Below, in pieces: positions 27,785-41,445 of a stretch of 64,000 nt of DNA (position 1 is its first letter; each line of letters begins with the position of its first letter). Origin of the DNA: Halictus rubicundus (lineage: Eukaryota; Arthropoda; Insecta; Hymenoptera; Halictidae); contig NW_027488691.1 of assembly GCF_050948215.1 (NCBI RefSeq), positions 496,001 to 560,000 on the forward strand. The letters are read 5' to 3'. A model generated the notes under the pieces. The model was not told the origin of the DNA. It ran no database searches and was given only the letters and a program-made list of their open reading frames with translations. A program made the position numbers and the translations under genes.

Positions 27785-30700
27785 GATATTATTGGGTAGA
27801 GGATAGGATAGGATAGAGGATATGATATGATAGAGGATAGGAAAGAGGATAGGATATAATACAGTATAGGATAGGATTGAGTATAGGATGGGATAGAGGA
27901 TAGGATAGGGTATTGGATAGGATAGAGGATAGGATAGGGTAGAGGATAGGATAGGATAGAGGATAGGATAGGATAGAGGATAGGATAGGATAGAGGATAG
28001 GATAGGATAGAGGATAGGATAGGATAGGATAGGATAGAGGATAGGATAGGATAGGATAGAGGGTAGGGTAGAATTTTGGATAGGATACAGGATAGCATAG
28101 GATAGAGTACAGGATAGGATAGAGGATAGGATATGATAGAGGATTGGATAGCATAGAGGATAGGATAGGATAGGATAGGATAGGATAGGATAGAGGATAG
28201 GATAGGATAGAGCATAGGATAGGATAGAGGATAGGATAGGATAGGATAGAGGGTAGGGTAGAATTTGGATAGGATACAGGATAGCATAGGATAGAGTATA
28301 GGATACGATAGAGGATAGGATAGGATAGAGGATAGGATAGGATAGAGGATAGGATAGGATAGAGGATAGGATAGGATAGAGGATAGGATAGGGTGGAGGA
28401 TAGGATAGGATAGAGGATAGGATACGATAGAGGATAGGATAGGATAGAGGATAGGATAGTGTAGAGGATAGGATAGGATAGAGAATAGGATAGTATAGAG
28501 GATAGGATAGGATAGGATAGAGGATAGGATAAGATAGAGGATAGGATAGGATAGAGAATAGGATAGGATAGAGAATAGGATAGGATAGAGGATAGGATAG
28601 TGTAGAGGATAGGATAGGATAGAGAATAGGATAGGATAGAGGATAGGATAGGATAGAGGATAGGGTAAGATAGAGGATAGGATAGGATAGAGGATAGGAT
28701 AGGATAGAGGATAATATAGGATAGAGGATAGGATAGGATAGAGGATAGGATAGGATAGAGGAGAGGATAGGATACGATAGAGGATAGGATAGGATAGAGG
28801 ATACAGGATAGGATAGGATAGAGGATAGGATAGGATAGAGGATAGGATAGTGTAGAGGATAGGATGGGATAGAGAATAGGATAGTATAGAGGATAGGATA
28901 GGATAGAGGGTAGGATAAGATACAGGATAGGATAGGATAGAGGATAGGATAGGATAGAGGATAGGATAGGATAGAGGATAGGATAGGATAGAGGAGAGGA
29001 TAGTATAGAGGATAGGATAGGATAGAGGATAGTCTAGGATAGAGGATAGGATAGGATAGAGGATTGGATAGGATAGAGGATATTATTGGGTGGAGGATAG
29101 GATAGGATAGAGGATATGATATGATAGAGGATAGGAAAGAGGATAGGATATAATACAGTATAGGATAGGATTGAGTATAGGATGGGATAGAGGATAGGAA
29201 AGAGGATAGGATATAATACAGTATAGGATAGGATTGAGTATAGGATGGGATAGAGGATAGGATAGGGTATTGGATAGGATAGAGGATAGGATAGGGTAGA
29301 GGATAGGATAGGATAGAGGATAGGATAGGATAGAGGATAGGATAGGATAGGATAGAGGATAGGATAGGATAGAGGATAGGATAGGATAGAGGATTGGATA
29401 GGATAGAGGATAGGATAGGATAGGATAGGATAGAGGATAGGATAGGATAGAGGATAGGATAGGATAGAGGATAGGATAGGATAGAGGATAGGATAGGATA
29501 GAGGATAGGATAGGATAGAGGATAGGATAGGATAGGATAGAGGGTAGGGTAGAATTTGGATAGGATACAGGATAGCATAGGATAGAGTATAGTTTACGAT
29601 AGAGAATAGGATAGGATAGAGGATAGGATAGGATAGAGGATAGGATAGGATAGAGGATAGGATAGGTTAGAGGATAGGATAGGATAGAGGATAGGATACG
29701 ATAGAGGATAGGATAGGATAGAGGAGAGGATAGGATAGGATAGATAGGATAGGATAGAGGATACAGGATAGGATAGGATAGAGGATAGGATAGGATAGAG
29801 GATAGGATAGTGAAGAGGATAGGATAGGATAGAGAATAGGATAGTATAGAGGATAGGATAGGATAGAGGATAGGATAGGATAGAGGATAGGATAGGATAG
29901 AGGATAGGATAGGATAGAGGATAGGATAGGATAGAGGATAGGATAGGATAGAGGAGAGGATAGTATAGAGGATAGGATAGGATAGAGGATATGATATGAT
30001 AGAGGATAGGAAAGAGGATAGGATATAATACAGTATAGGATAGGATTGAGTATAGGTTGGGATAGAGGATAGGATAGGATAGAGGATAGGATAGGATAGA
30101 GGATAGGATAGGATAGAGGATAGGATAGGATAGAGGATAGGATAGGATAGAGAATAGGATAGGATAGAGGATATTGTAGGGTAGAGGATAGGATAAGATA
30201 GGATAGATAGGATAGGATAGAGGATAGGATAGGATAGAGGATAGGATAGTGTAGAGGATAGGATAGGATAGAGAATAGGATAGTATAGAGGATAGGATAG
30301 GATAGAGGATAGGATAGGAAAGAGGATAGGGTAAGATAGAGGATAGGATAGGATAGAGGATAGGATAGGATAGAGGATAGGATAGGATAGAGGATAGGAT
30401 AGGATAGAGGATAGGATAGGATAGAGGATAGGATAGGATAGAGGAGAGGATAGGATAGGATAGAGGATAGGATAGGATAGAGGATACAGGATAGGATAAG
30501 ATAGAGGATAGGATAGGATAGAGGATAGGATAGTGTGGAGGATAGGATAGGATAGAGAATATGATAGTATAGAGGATAGGATAGGATAGAGGGTAGGATA
30601 AGATAGAGGATAGGATAGTATAGAGGATAGGATAGGATAGAGGATAGGATAGGATAGAGGATAGGATAGGATAGAGGATTGGATAGGATAGAGGATAGGA

Positions 30701-31345
30701 TAGGTTAGAGGATAGGATAGTGTAGAGGATAGGATAGAGGATATGATAGGATAGAGGGTAGGGTAGAATTTGGATAGGATACAGGATAGCATAGGATAGA
30801 GTACAGGATAGGATAGAGAATAGGATAGGATAGAGGATATTATAGGGTAGAGGATAGGAAAGGATAGAGAATAGGATAGTATAGAGGATAGGATAGGATA
30901 GAGGATTGGATAGGATAGGATAGAGGATAGGATAGGATAGAGGATAGGATAGTGTAGAGGATAGGATGGGATAGAGAATAGAATAGTATAGAGGATAGGA
31001 TAGGATAGAGGGTAGGATAAGATAGAGGATAGGATAGGATAGAGGATAGGATAGGATAGAGGATAGGATAGGATAGAGGATAGGATAGGATAGAGGAGAG
31101 GATAGTATAGAGGATAGGATAGGATAGAGGATAGTCTAGGATAGAGGATAGGATAGGATAGAGGATTGGATAGGATAGAGGATATTATTGGGTAGAGGAT
31201 AGGATAGAGGATAGGATAGGATAGAGGATAGGATAGGATAGAGGATAGGATAGGATAGAGGAGAGGATAGTATAGAGGATAGGATAGGATAGAGGATAGT
31301 CTAGGATAGAGGATAGGATAGGATAGAGGATTGGATAGGATAGAG
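27785..31345 (+). repeat. A3 composite higher-order repeat, copy 2 (3,561 bp)
   Basis: This copy follows copy 1's order, with GATATTATTGGGTGG at 29,089 and GTATAGTTTACG at 29,587 (3,396 bp after its partner). At its right end a 165-bp piece including the anchor is duplicated (anchors at 31,181 and 31,346). Without it the copy is 3,396 bp. Confidence 0.86.
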
Positions 31346-31369
31346 GATATTATTGGGTAGAGGATAGGA
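31040..31369 (+). repeat. 165-bp tandem duplication carrying the anchor
   Basis: The piece containing GAGAGGATAGTATAG, AGTCTAGG, GATTGG and GATATTATTGGG occurs twice in succession, with anchors at 31,181 and 31,346. The first anchor does not continue into the TATAATACAG cluster; it is cut about 20 bases later by the second copy. Confidence 0.85.
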
Positions 31370-34300
31370 TAGGATAGAGGATATGATATGATAGAGGATA
31401 GGAAAGAGGATAGGATATAATACAGTATAGGATAGGATTGAGTATAGGATGGGATAGAGGATAGGATAGGGTATTGGATAGGATAGAGGATAGGATAGGG
31501 TAGAGGATAGGATAGGATAGAGGATAGGATAGGATAGAGGATAGGATAGGATAGAGGATAGGATAGGATAGAGGATAGGATAGGATAGGATAGGATAGAG
31601 GATAGGATAGGATAGGATAGAGGGTAGGGTAGAATTTTGGATAGGATACAGGATAGCATAGGATAGAGTACAGGATAGGATAGAGGATAGGATATGATAG
31701 AGGATTGGATAGCATAGAGGATAGGATAGGATAGGATAGGATAGAGGGTAGGGTAGAATTTGGATAGGATACAGGATAGCATAGGATAGAGTATAGGATA
31801 CGATAGAGAATAGGATAGGATAGAGGATAGGATAGGATAGAGGATAGGATAGGATAGAGGATAGGATAGGATAGAGGATAGGATAGGGTAGAGGATAGGA
31901 TAGGATAGAGGATAGGATACGATAGAGGATAGGATAGGATAGAGGAGAGGATAGGATAGCATAGATAGGATAGGATAGAGGATAGGATAGGATAGAGGAT
32001 AGGATAGTGTAGAGGATAGGATAGGATAGAGAATAGGATAGTATAGAGGATAGGATAGGATAGGATAGAGGATAGGATAAGATAGAGGATAGGATAGGAT
32101 AGAGGATAGGATAGGATAGAGAATAGGATAGGATAGAGGATAGGATAGTGTAGAGGATAGGATAGGATAGAGAATAGGATAGGATAGAGGATAGGATAGG
32201 ATAGAGGATAGGGTAAGATAGAGGATAGGATAGGATAGAGGATAGGATAGGATAGAGGATAATATAGGATAGAGGATAGGATAGGATAGAGGATAGGATA
32301 GGATAGAGGAGAGGATAGGATACGATAGAGGATAGGATAGGATAGAGGATACAGGATAGGATAGGATAGAGGATAGGATAGGATAGAGGATAGGATAGTG
32401 TAGAGGATAGGATGGGATAGAGAATAGGATAGTATAGAGGATAGGATAGGATAGAGGGTAGGATAGGATAGAGGATAGGATAGGGTAGAGGATAGGATAG
32501 GATAGAGGATAGGATACGATAGAGGATAGGATAGGATAGAGGAGAGGATAGGATAGCATAGATAGGATAGGATAGAGGATAGGATAGGATAGAGGATAGG
32601 ATAGTGTAGAGGATAGGATAGGATAGAGAATAGGATAGTATAGAGGATAGGATAGGATAGGATAGAGGATAGGATAAGATAGAGGATAGGATAGGATAGA
32701 GGATAGGATAGGATAGAGAATAGGATAGGATAGAGGATAGGATAGTGTAGAGGATAGGATAGGATAGAGAATAGGATAGGATAGAGGATAGGATAGGATA
32801 GAGGATAGGGTAAGATAGAGGATAGGATAGGATAGAGGATAGGATAGGATAGAGGATAATATAGGATAGAGGATAGGATAGGATAGAGGATAGGATAGGA
32901 TAGAGGAGAGGATAGGATACGATAGAGGATAGGATAGGATAGAGGATACAGGATAGGATAGGATAGAGGATAGGATAGGATAGAGGATAGGATAGTGTAG
33001 AGGATAGGATGGGATAGAGAATAGGATAGTATAGAGGATAGGATAGGATAGAGGGTAGGATAAGATAGAGGATAGGATAGGATAGAGGATAGGATAGGAT
33101 AGAGGATAGGATAGGATAGACGATAGGATAGGATAGAGGAGAGGATAGTATAGAGGATAGGATAGGATAGAGGATAGTCTAGGATAGAGGATAGGATAGG
33201 ATAGAGGATTGGATAGGATAGAGGATATTATTGGGTGGAGGATAGGATAGGATAGAGGATATGATATGATAGAGGATAGGAAAGAGGATAGGATATAATA
33301 CAGTATAGGATAGGATTGAGTATAGGATGGGATAGAGGATAGGAAAGAGGATAGGATATAATACAGTATAGGATAGGATTGAGTATAGGATGGGATAGAG
33401 GATAGGATAGGGTATTGGATAGGATAGAGGATAGGATAGGGTAGAGGATAGGATAGGATAGAGGATAGGATAGGATAGAGGATAGGATAGGATAGGATAG
33501 AGGATAGGATAGGATAGAGGATAGGATAGGATAGAGGATTGGATAGGATAGAGGATAGGATAGGATAGGATAGGATAGAGGATAGGATAGGATAGAGGAT
33601 AGGATAGGATAGAGGATAGGATAGGATAGAGGATAGGATAGGATAGAGGATAGGATAGGATAGAGGATAGGATAGGATAGGATAGAGGGTAGGGTAGAAT
33701 TTGGATAGGATACAGGATAGCATAGGATAGAGTATAGTTTACGATAGAGAATAGGATAGGATAGAGGATAGGATAGGATAGAGGATAGGATAGGATAGAG
33801 GATAGGATAGGTTAGAGGATAGGATAGGATAGAGGATAGGATACGATAGAGGATAGGATAGGATAGAGGAGAGGATAGGATAGGATAGATAGGATAGGAT
33901 AGAGGATACAGGATAGGATAGGATAGAGGATAGGATAGGATAGAGGATAGGATAGTGAAGAGGATAGGATAGGATAGAGAATAGGATAGTATAGAGGATA
34001 GGATAGGATAGAGGATAGGATAGGATAGAGGATAGGATAGGATAGAGGATAGGATAGGATAGAGGATAGGATAGGATAGAGGATAGGATAGGATAGAGGA
34101 GAGGATAGTATAGAGGATAGGATAGGATAGAGGATATGATATGATAGAGGATAGGAAAGAGGATAGGATATAATACAGTATAGGATAGGATTGAGTATAG
34201 GTTGGGATAGAGGATAGGATAGGATAGAGGATAGGATAGGATAGAGGATAGGATAGGATAGAGGATAGGATAGGATAGAGGATAGGATAGGATAGAGAAT

Positions 34301-35114
34301 AGGATAGGATAGAGGATATTGTAGGGTAGAGGATAGGATAAGATAGGATAGATAGGATAGGATAGAGGATAGGATAGGATAGAGGATAGGATAGGATAGA
34401 GGATAGGATAGTGTAGAGGATAGGATAGGATAGAGAATAGGATAGTATAGAGGATAGGATAGGATAGAGGATAGAATAGGAAAGAGGATAGGGTAAGATA
34501 GAGGATAGGATAGGATAGAGGATAGGATAGGATAGAGGATAGGATAGGATAGAGGATAGGATAGGATAGAGGATAGGATAGGATAGAGGATAGGATAGGA
34601 TAGAGGAGAGGATAGGATAGGATAGAGGATAGGATAGGTTAGAGGATACGATAGTGTAGAGGATAGGATAGAGGATATGATAGGATAGAGGGTAGGGTAG
34701 AATTTGGATAGGATACAGGATAGCATAGGATAGAGTACAGGATAGGATAGAGAATAGGATAGGATAGAGGATATTATAGGGTAGAGGATAGGAAAGGATA
34801 GAGAATAGGATAGTATAGAGGATAGGATAGGATAGAGGATTGGATAGGATAGGATAGAGGATAGGATAGGATAGAGGATAGGATAGTGTAGAGGATAGGA
34901 TGGGATAGAGAATAGGATAGTATAGAGGATAGGATAGGATAGAGGGTAGGATAAGATAGAGGATAGGATAGGATAGAGGATAGGATAGGATAGAGGATAG
35001 GATAGGATAGAGGATAGGATAGGATAGAGGAGAGGATAGTATAGAGGATAGGATAGGATAGAGGATAGTCTAGGATAGAGGATAGGATAGGATAGAGGAT
35101 TGGATAGGATAGAG
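31346..35114 (+). repeat. A3 composite higher-order repeat, copy 3 (3,769 bp)
   Basis: The order is the same as in copies 1 and 2. The GATATTATTGGGTGG element lies at 33,224 instead of the expected ~1,300 bp from the anchor, because a 597-bp piece is duplicated in tandem at 31,866-33,059. GTATAGTTTACG is at 33,732. Without the duplication the copy is about 3,172 bp. It also lacks part of the stretch between the first GAATTTTGG and the second GAATTTGG (31,640-31,760) that the other copies have. Confidence 0.85.
31866..33059 (+). repeat. 597-bp tandem duplication inside composite copy 3
   Basis: Copies lie at 31,866-32,462 and 32,463-33,059. Landmark pairs 597 bp apart are GCATAGATAG (31,959 and 32,556), ATAGTGT (32,004 and 32,601), AATATAGG (32,261 and 32,858) and GATGGGATAG (32,411 and 33,008). 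The other three composite copies have this piece once, so the duplication is younger than they are. Confidence 0.88.
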
Positions 35115-38100
35115 GATATTATTGGGTAGAGGATAGGATAGGATAGAGGATATGATATGATAGAGGATAGGAAAGAGGATAGGATATAATACAGTATAGG
35201 ATAGGATTGAGTATAGGATGGGATAGAGGATAGGATAGGGTATTGGATAGGATAGAGGATAGGATAGGGTAGAGGATAGGATAGGATAGAGGATAGGATA
35301 GGATAGAGGATAGGATAGGATAGAGGATAGGATAGGATAGAGGATAGGATAGGATAGGATAGGATAGAGGATAGGATAGGATAGGATAGAGGGTAGGGTA
35401 GAATTTTGGATAGGATACAGGATAGCATAGGATAGAGTACAGGATAGGATAGAGGATAGGATATGATAGAGGATTGGATAGCATAGAGGATAGGATAGGA
35501 TAGGATAGGATAGGATAGGATAGAGGATAGGATAGGATAGAGCATAGGATAGGATAGAGGATAGGATAGGATAGGATAGAGGGTAGGGTAGAATTTGGAT
35601 AGGATACAGGATAGCATAGGATAGAGTATAGGATACGATAGAGAATAGGATAGGATAGAGGATAGGATAGGATAGAGGATAGGATAGGATAGAGGATAGG
35701 ATAGGATAGAGGATAGGATAGGGTGGAGGATAGGATAGGATAGAGGATAGGATACGATAGAGGATAGGATAGGATAGAGGATAGGATAGTGTAGAGGATA
35801 GGATAGGATAGAGAATAGGATAGTATAGAGGATAGGATAGGATAGGATAGAGGATAGGATAAGATAGAGGATAGGATAGGATAGAGGATAGGATAGGATA
35901 GAGAATAGGATAGGATAGAGGATAGGATAGTGTAGAGGATAGGATAGGATAGAGAATAGGATAGGATAGAGGATAGGACAGGATAGAGGATAGGGTAAGA
36001 TAGAGGATAGGATAGGATAGAGGATAGGATAGGATAGAGGATAATATAGGATAGAGGATAGGATAGGATAGAGGATAGGATAGGATAGAGGAGAGGATAG
36101 GATACGATAGAGGATAGGATAGGATAGAGGATACAGGATAGGATAGGATAGAGGATAGGATAGGATAGAGGATAGGATAGTGTAGAGGATAGGATGGGAT
36201 AGAGAATAGGATAGTATAGAGGATAGGATAGGATAGAGGGTAGGATAAGATACAGGATAGGATAGGATAGAGGATAGGATAGGATAGAGGATAGGATAGG
36301 ATAGAGGATAGGATAGGATAGAGGAGAGGATAGTATAGAGGATAGGATAGGATAGAGGATAGTCTAGGATAGAGGATAGGATAGGATAGAGGATTGGATA
36401 GGATAGAGGATATTATTGGGTGGAGGATAGGATAGGATAGAGGATATGATATGATAGAGGATAGGAAAGAGGATAGGATATAATACAGTATAGGATAGGA
36501 TTGAGTATAGGATGGGATAGAGGATAGGAAAGAGGATAGGATATAATACAGTATAGGATAGGATTGAGTATAGGATGGGATAGAGGATAGGATAGGGTAT
36601 TGGATAGGATAGAGGATAGGATAGGGTAGAGGATAGGATAGGATAGAGGATAGGATAGGATAGAGGATAGGATAGGATAGGATAGAGGATAGGATAGGAT
36701 AGAGGATAGGATAGGATAGAGGATTGGATAGGATAGAGGATAGGATAGGATAGGATAGGATAGAGGATAGGATAGGATAGAGGATAGGATAGGATAGAGG
36801 ATAGGATAGGATAGAGGATAGGATAGGATAGAGGATAGGATAGGATAGAGGATAGGATAGGATAGAGGATAGGATAGGATAGGATAGAGGGTAGGGTAGA
36901 ATTTGGATAGGATACAGGATAGCATAGGATAGAGTATAGTTTACGATAGAGAATAGGATAGGATAGAGGATAGGATAGGATAGAGGATAGGATAGGATAG
37001 AGGATAGGATAGGTTAGAGGATAGGATAGGATAGAGGATAGGATACGATAGAGGATAGGATAGGATAGAGGAGAGGATAGGATAGGATAGATAGGATAGG
37101 ATAGAGGATACAGGATAGGATAGGATAGAGGATAGGATAGGATAGAGGATAGGATAGTGAAGAGGATAGGATAGGATAGAGAATAGGATAGTATAGAGGA
37201 TAGGATAGGATAGAGGATAGGATAGGATAGAGGATAGGATAGGATAGAGGATAGGATAGGATAGAGGATAGGATAGGATAGAGGATAGGATAGGATAGAG
37301 GAGAGGATAGTATAGAGGATAGGATAGGATAGAGGATATGATATGATAGAGGATAGGAAAGAGGATAGGATATAATACAGTATAGGATAGGATTGAGTAT
37401 AGGTTGGGATAGAGGATAGGATAGGATAGAGGATAGGATAGGATAGAGGATAGGATAGAGGATAGGATAGGATAGAGGATAGGATAGGATAGAGGATAGG
37501 ATAGGATAGAGGATAGGATAGGATAGAGGATAGGATAGGATAGAGGAGAGGATAGGATAGGATAGAGGATAGGATAGGATAGAGGATACAGGATAGGATA
37601 AGATAGAGGATAGGATAGGATAGAGGATAGGATAGTGTGGAGGATAGGATAGGATAGAGAATATGATAGTATAGAGGATAGGATAGGATAGAGGGTAGGA
37701 TAAGATAGAGGATAGGATAGTATAGAGGATAGGATAGGATAGAGGATAGGATAGGATAGAGGATAGGATAGGATAGAGGATTGGATAGGATAGAGGATAG
37801 GATAGGTTAGAGGATAGGATAGTGTAGAGGATAGGATAGAGGATATGATAGGATAGAGGGTAGGGTAGAATTTGGATAGGATACAGGATAGCATAGGATA
37901 GAGTACAGGATAGGATAGAGAATAGGATAGGATAGAGGATATTATAGGATAGAGGATATTGTAGGGTAGAGGATAGGATAAGATAGGATAGATAGGATAG
38001 GGTAGAGGATAGGATAGGATAGAGGATAGGATACGATAGAGTACAGGATAGGATAGAGAATAGGATAGGATAGAGGATATTATAGGGTAGAGGATAGGAT

Positions 38101-39025
38101 AGGATAGAGAATAGGATAGTATAGAGGATAGGATAGGATAGAGGATTGGATAGGATAGGATAGAGGATAGGATAGGATAGAGGATAGGATAGTGTAGAGG
38201 ATAGGATGGGATAGAGAATAGTATAGTACAGAGGATAGGATAGGATAGAGGGTAGGATAAGATAGAGGATAGGATAGGATAGAGGATAGGATAGGATAGA
38301 GGATAGGATAGGATAGAGGATAGGATAGGATAGAGGAGAGGATAGTATAGAGGATAGGATAGGATAGAGGATAGTCTAGGATAGAGGATAGGATAGGATA
38401 GAGGATTGGATAGGATAGAGGATATTATTGGGTAGAGGATAGGATAGGATAGAGGATATGATATGATAGAGGATAGGAAAGAGGATAGGATATAATACAG
38501 TATAGGATAGGATTGAGTATAGGATGGGATAGAGGATAGGATAGGGTATTGGATAGGATAGAGGATAGGATAGGGTAGAGGATAGGATAGGATAGAGGAT
38601 AGGATAGGATAGAGGATAGGATAGGATAGGATAGAGGGTAGGGTAGAATTTTGGATAGGATACAGGATAGCATAGGATAGAGTACAGGATAGGATAGAGG
38701 ATAGGATATGATAGAGGATTGGATAGCATAGAGGATAGGATAGGATAGGATAGGATAGGATAGGATAGAGGATAGGATAGGATAGAGGATAGGATAGTGT
38801 AGAGGATAGGATGGGATAGAGAATAGTATAGTACAGAGGATAGGATAGGATAGAGGGTAGGATAAGATAGAGGATAGGATAGGATAGAGGATAGGATAGG
38901 ATAGAGGATAGGATAGGATAGAGGATAGGATAGGATAGAGGAGAGGATAGTATAGAGGATAGGATAGGATAGAGGATAGTCTAGGATAGAGGATAGGATA
39001 GGATAGAGGATTGGATAGGATAGAG
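35115..39025 (+). repeat. A3 composite higher-order repeat, copy 4 (3,911 bp)
   Basis: GATATTATTGGGTGG is at 36,409 and GTATAGTTTACG at 36,934. The extra length comes from a 605-bp duplication at its right end (anchors 38,421 and 39,026), both copies of which carry GTATAGTACAGAGG. Without it the copy is 3,306 bp. Confidence 0.84.
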
Positions 39026-39369
39026 GATATTATTGGGTAGAGGATAGGATAGGATAGAGGATATGATATGATAGAGGATAGGAAAGAGGATAGGATATAA
39101 TACAGTATAGGATAGGATTGAGTATAGGATGGGATAGAGGATAGGATAGGGTATTGGATAGGATAGAGGATAGGATAGGGTAGAGGATAGGATAGGATAG
39201 AGGATAGGATAGGATAGAGGATAGGATAGGATAGAGGATAGGATAGGATAGAGGATAGGATAGGATAGGATAGGATAGAGGATAGGATAGGATAGGATAG
39301 AGGGTAGGGTAGAATTTTGGATAGGATACAGGATAGCATAGGATAGAGTACAGGATAGGATAGAGGATA
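38160..39369 (+). repeat. 605-bp tandem duplication at the right end of the composite array
   Basis: Copies start at about 38,160 and 38,765. GTATAGTACA pairs at 38,221 and 38,826, and the anchors at 38,421 and 39,026. The distance to AGAATTTT is 61 bp longer in the second copy, so the first has lost plain units; its minus-strand frame is correspondingly 117 rather than 121 codons. Confidence 0.84.
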
Positions 39370-41211
39370 GGATATGATAGAGGATTGGATAGCATAGAGG
39401 ATAGGATAGGATAGGATAGGATAGGATAGGATAGAGGATAGGATAGGATAGAGCATAGGATAGGATAGAGGATAGGATAGGATAGGATAGAGGGTAGGGT
39501 AGAATTTGGATAGGATACAGGATAGCATAGGATAGAGTATAGGATACGATAGAGAATAGGATAGGATAGAGGATAGGATAGGATAGAGGATAGGATAGGA
39601 TAGAGGATAGGATAGGATAGAGGATAGGATAGGGTAGAGGATAGGATAGGATAGAGGATAGGATACGATAGAGGATAGGATAGGATAGAGGAGAGGATAG
39701 GATAGCATAGATAGGATAGGATAGAGGATGGGATAGGATAGAGGATAGGATAGGATAGAGGATAGGATAGGATAGAGGATAGGATAGGATAGAGGATAGG
39801 ATAGGATAGGATAGAGGGTAGGATAGGATAGAGGATAGGATAGGATAGAGGATAGGATAGGATAGAGGATAGGATAGGATAGGATAGAGGGTAGGGTAGA
39901 ATTTGGATAGGATACAGGATAGCATAGGATAGAGTATAGTTTACGATAGAGAATAGGATAGGATAGAGGATAGGATAGGATAGAGGATAGGATAGGATAG
40001 AGGATAGGATAGGGTAGAGGATAGGATAGGATAGAGGATAGGATACGATAGAGGATAGGATAGGATAGAGGAGAGGATAGGATAGGATAGATAGGATAGG
40101 ATAGAGGATACAGGATAGGATAGGATAGAGGATAGGATAGGATAGAGGATAGGATAGTGAAGAGGATAGGATAGGATAGAGAATAGGATAGTATAGAGGA
40201 TAGGATAGGATAGAGGATAGGATAGGATAGAGGATAGGATAGGATAGAGGATAGGATAGGATAGAGGATAGGATAGGATAGAGGATAGGATAGGATAGAG
40301 GAGAGGATAGTATAGAGGATAGGATAGGATAGAGGATATGATATGATAGAGGATAGGAAAGAGGATAGGATATAATACAGTATAGGATAGGATTGAGTAT
40401 AGGATGGGATAGAGGATAGGATAGGGTATTGGATAGGATAGGGTATTGGATAGGATAGAGGATAGGATAGGGTAGAGGATAGGATAGGATAGAGGATAGG
40501 ATAGGATAGAGGATAGGATAGGATAGAGGATAGGATAGGATAGAGGATAGGATAGGATAGAGGATAGGATAGGATAGGATAGAGGGTAGGGTAGAATTTG
40601 GATAGGATACAGGATAGCATAGGATAGAGTATAGGATACGATAGAGAATAGGATAGGATAGAGGATAGGATAGGATAGAGGATAGGATAGGATAGAGGAT
40701 AGGATAGGATAGAGGATAGGATAGGATAGAGGATAGGATAGGATAGAGAATAGGATAGGGTAGAGGATATTGTAGGGTAGAGGATAGGATAAGATAGGAT
40801 AGATAGGATAGGATAGAGGATAGGATAGGATAGAGGATATGATATGATAGAGGATAGGAAAGAGGATAGGATATAATACAGTATGGGATAGGATTGAGTA
40901 TAGGATGGGATAGAGGATAGGATAGGGTATTGGATAGGATAGGGTATTGGATAGGATAGAGGATAGGATAGGGTAGAGGATAAGATAGGATAGAGGATAG
41001 GATAGGATAGAGGATAGGATAGGATAGAGGATAGGATAGGATAGAGGATAGGATAGGATAGGATATAGGGTAGGGTAGAATTTGGATAGGATAGGATAGA
41101 GGATAGGATAGGATAGAGGATAGGATAGGATAGAGAATAGGATAGGATAGAGGATATTGTAGGGTAGAGGATAGGATAGGATATAGGATAGGATAGGATA
41201 GAGGATAGGAT

Positions 41212-41445
41212 AGGGTAGAGGTTAGGATAGGATAGAGGATAGGATAGGATAGAGGATAGGATAGGATAGAGGATAGGATAGGATAGAGGATAGGATAGAG
41301 GATAGGATAGAGGATAGGATAGAGGATAGGATAGGATAGAGGATAGGATAGGATAGAGCATAGGATAGGATAGAGGATTGGATAGGATAGAGGATAGGAT
41401 AGGATAGGATAGGATAGAGGATAGGATAGGATAGGATAGAGGATA
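41212..41445 (+). repeat. Irregular-unit module, copy 2
   Basis: It starts with GGGTAGAGGTTAGG and includes a run of 12-bp GAGGATAGGATA units near 41,290-41,330, then GATTGG near 41,378 and units with four pentamers. It resembles 12,171-12,430 and 43,086-43,400. Confidence 0.7.

Noticed and set aside
23074..28287. Long minus-strand open frame of 1,737 codons, and dozens of similar frames throughout the window, as protein genes
   Set aside because: The translation is only the satellite read in frame (Y, P, I, L and S in a 17-residue cycle). Frames overlap each other in two registers, start at chance CAT variants, end at chance TTA/CTA variants, and show no domain, signal or codon pattern other than the repeat.
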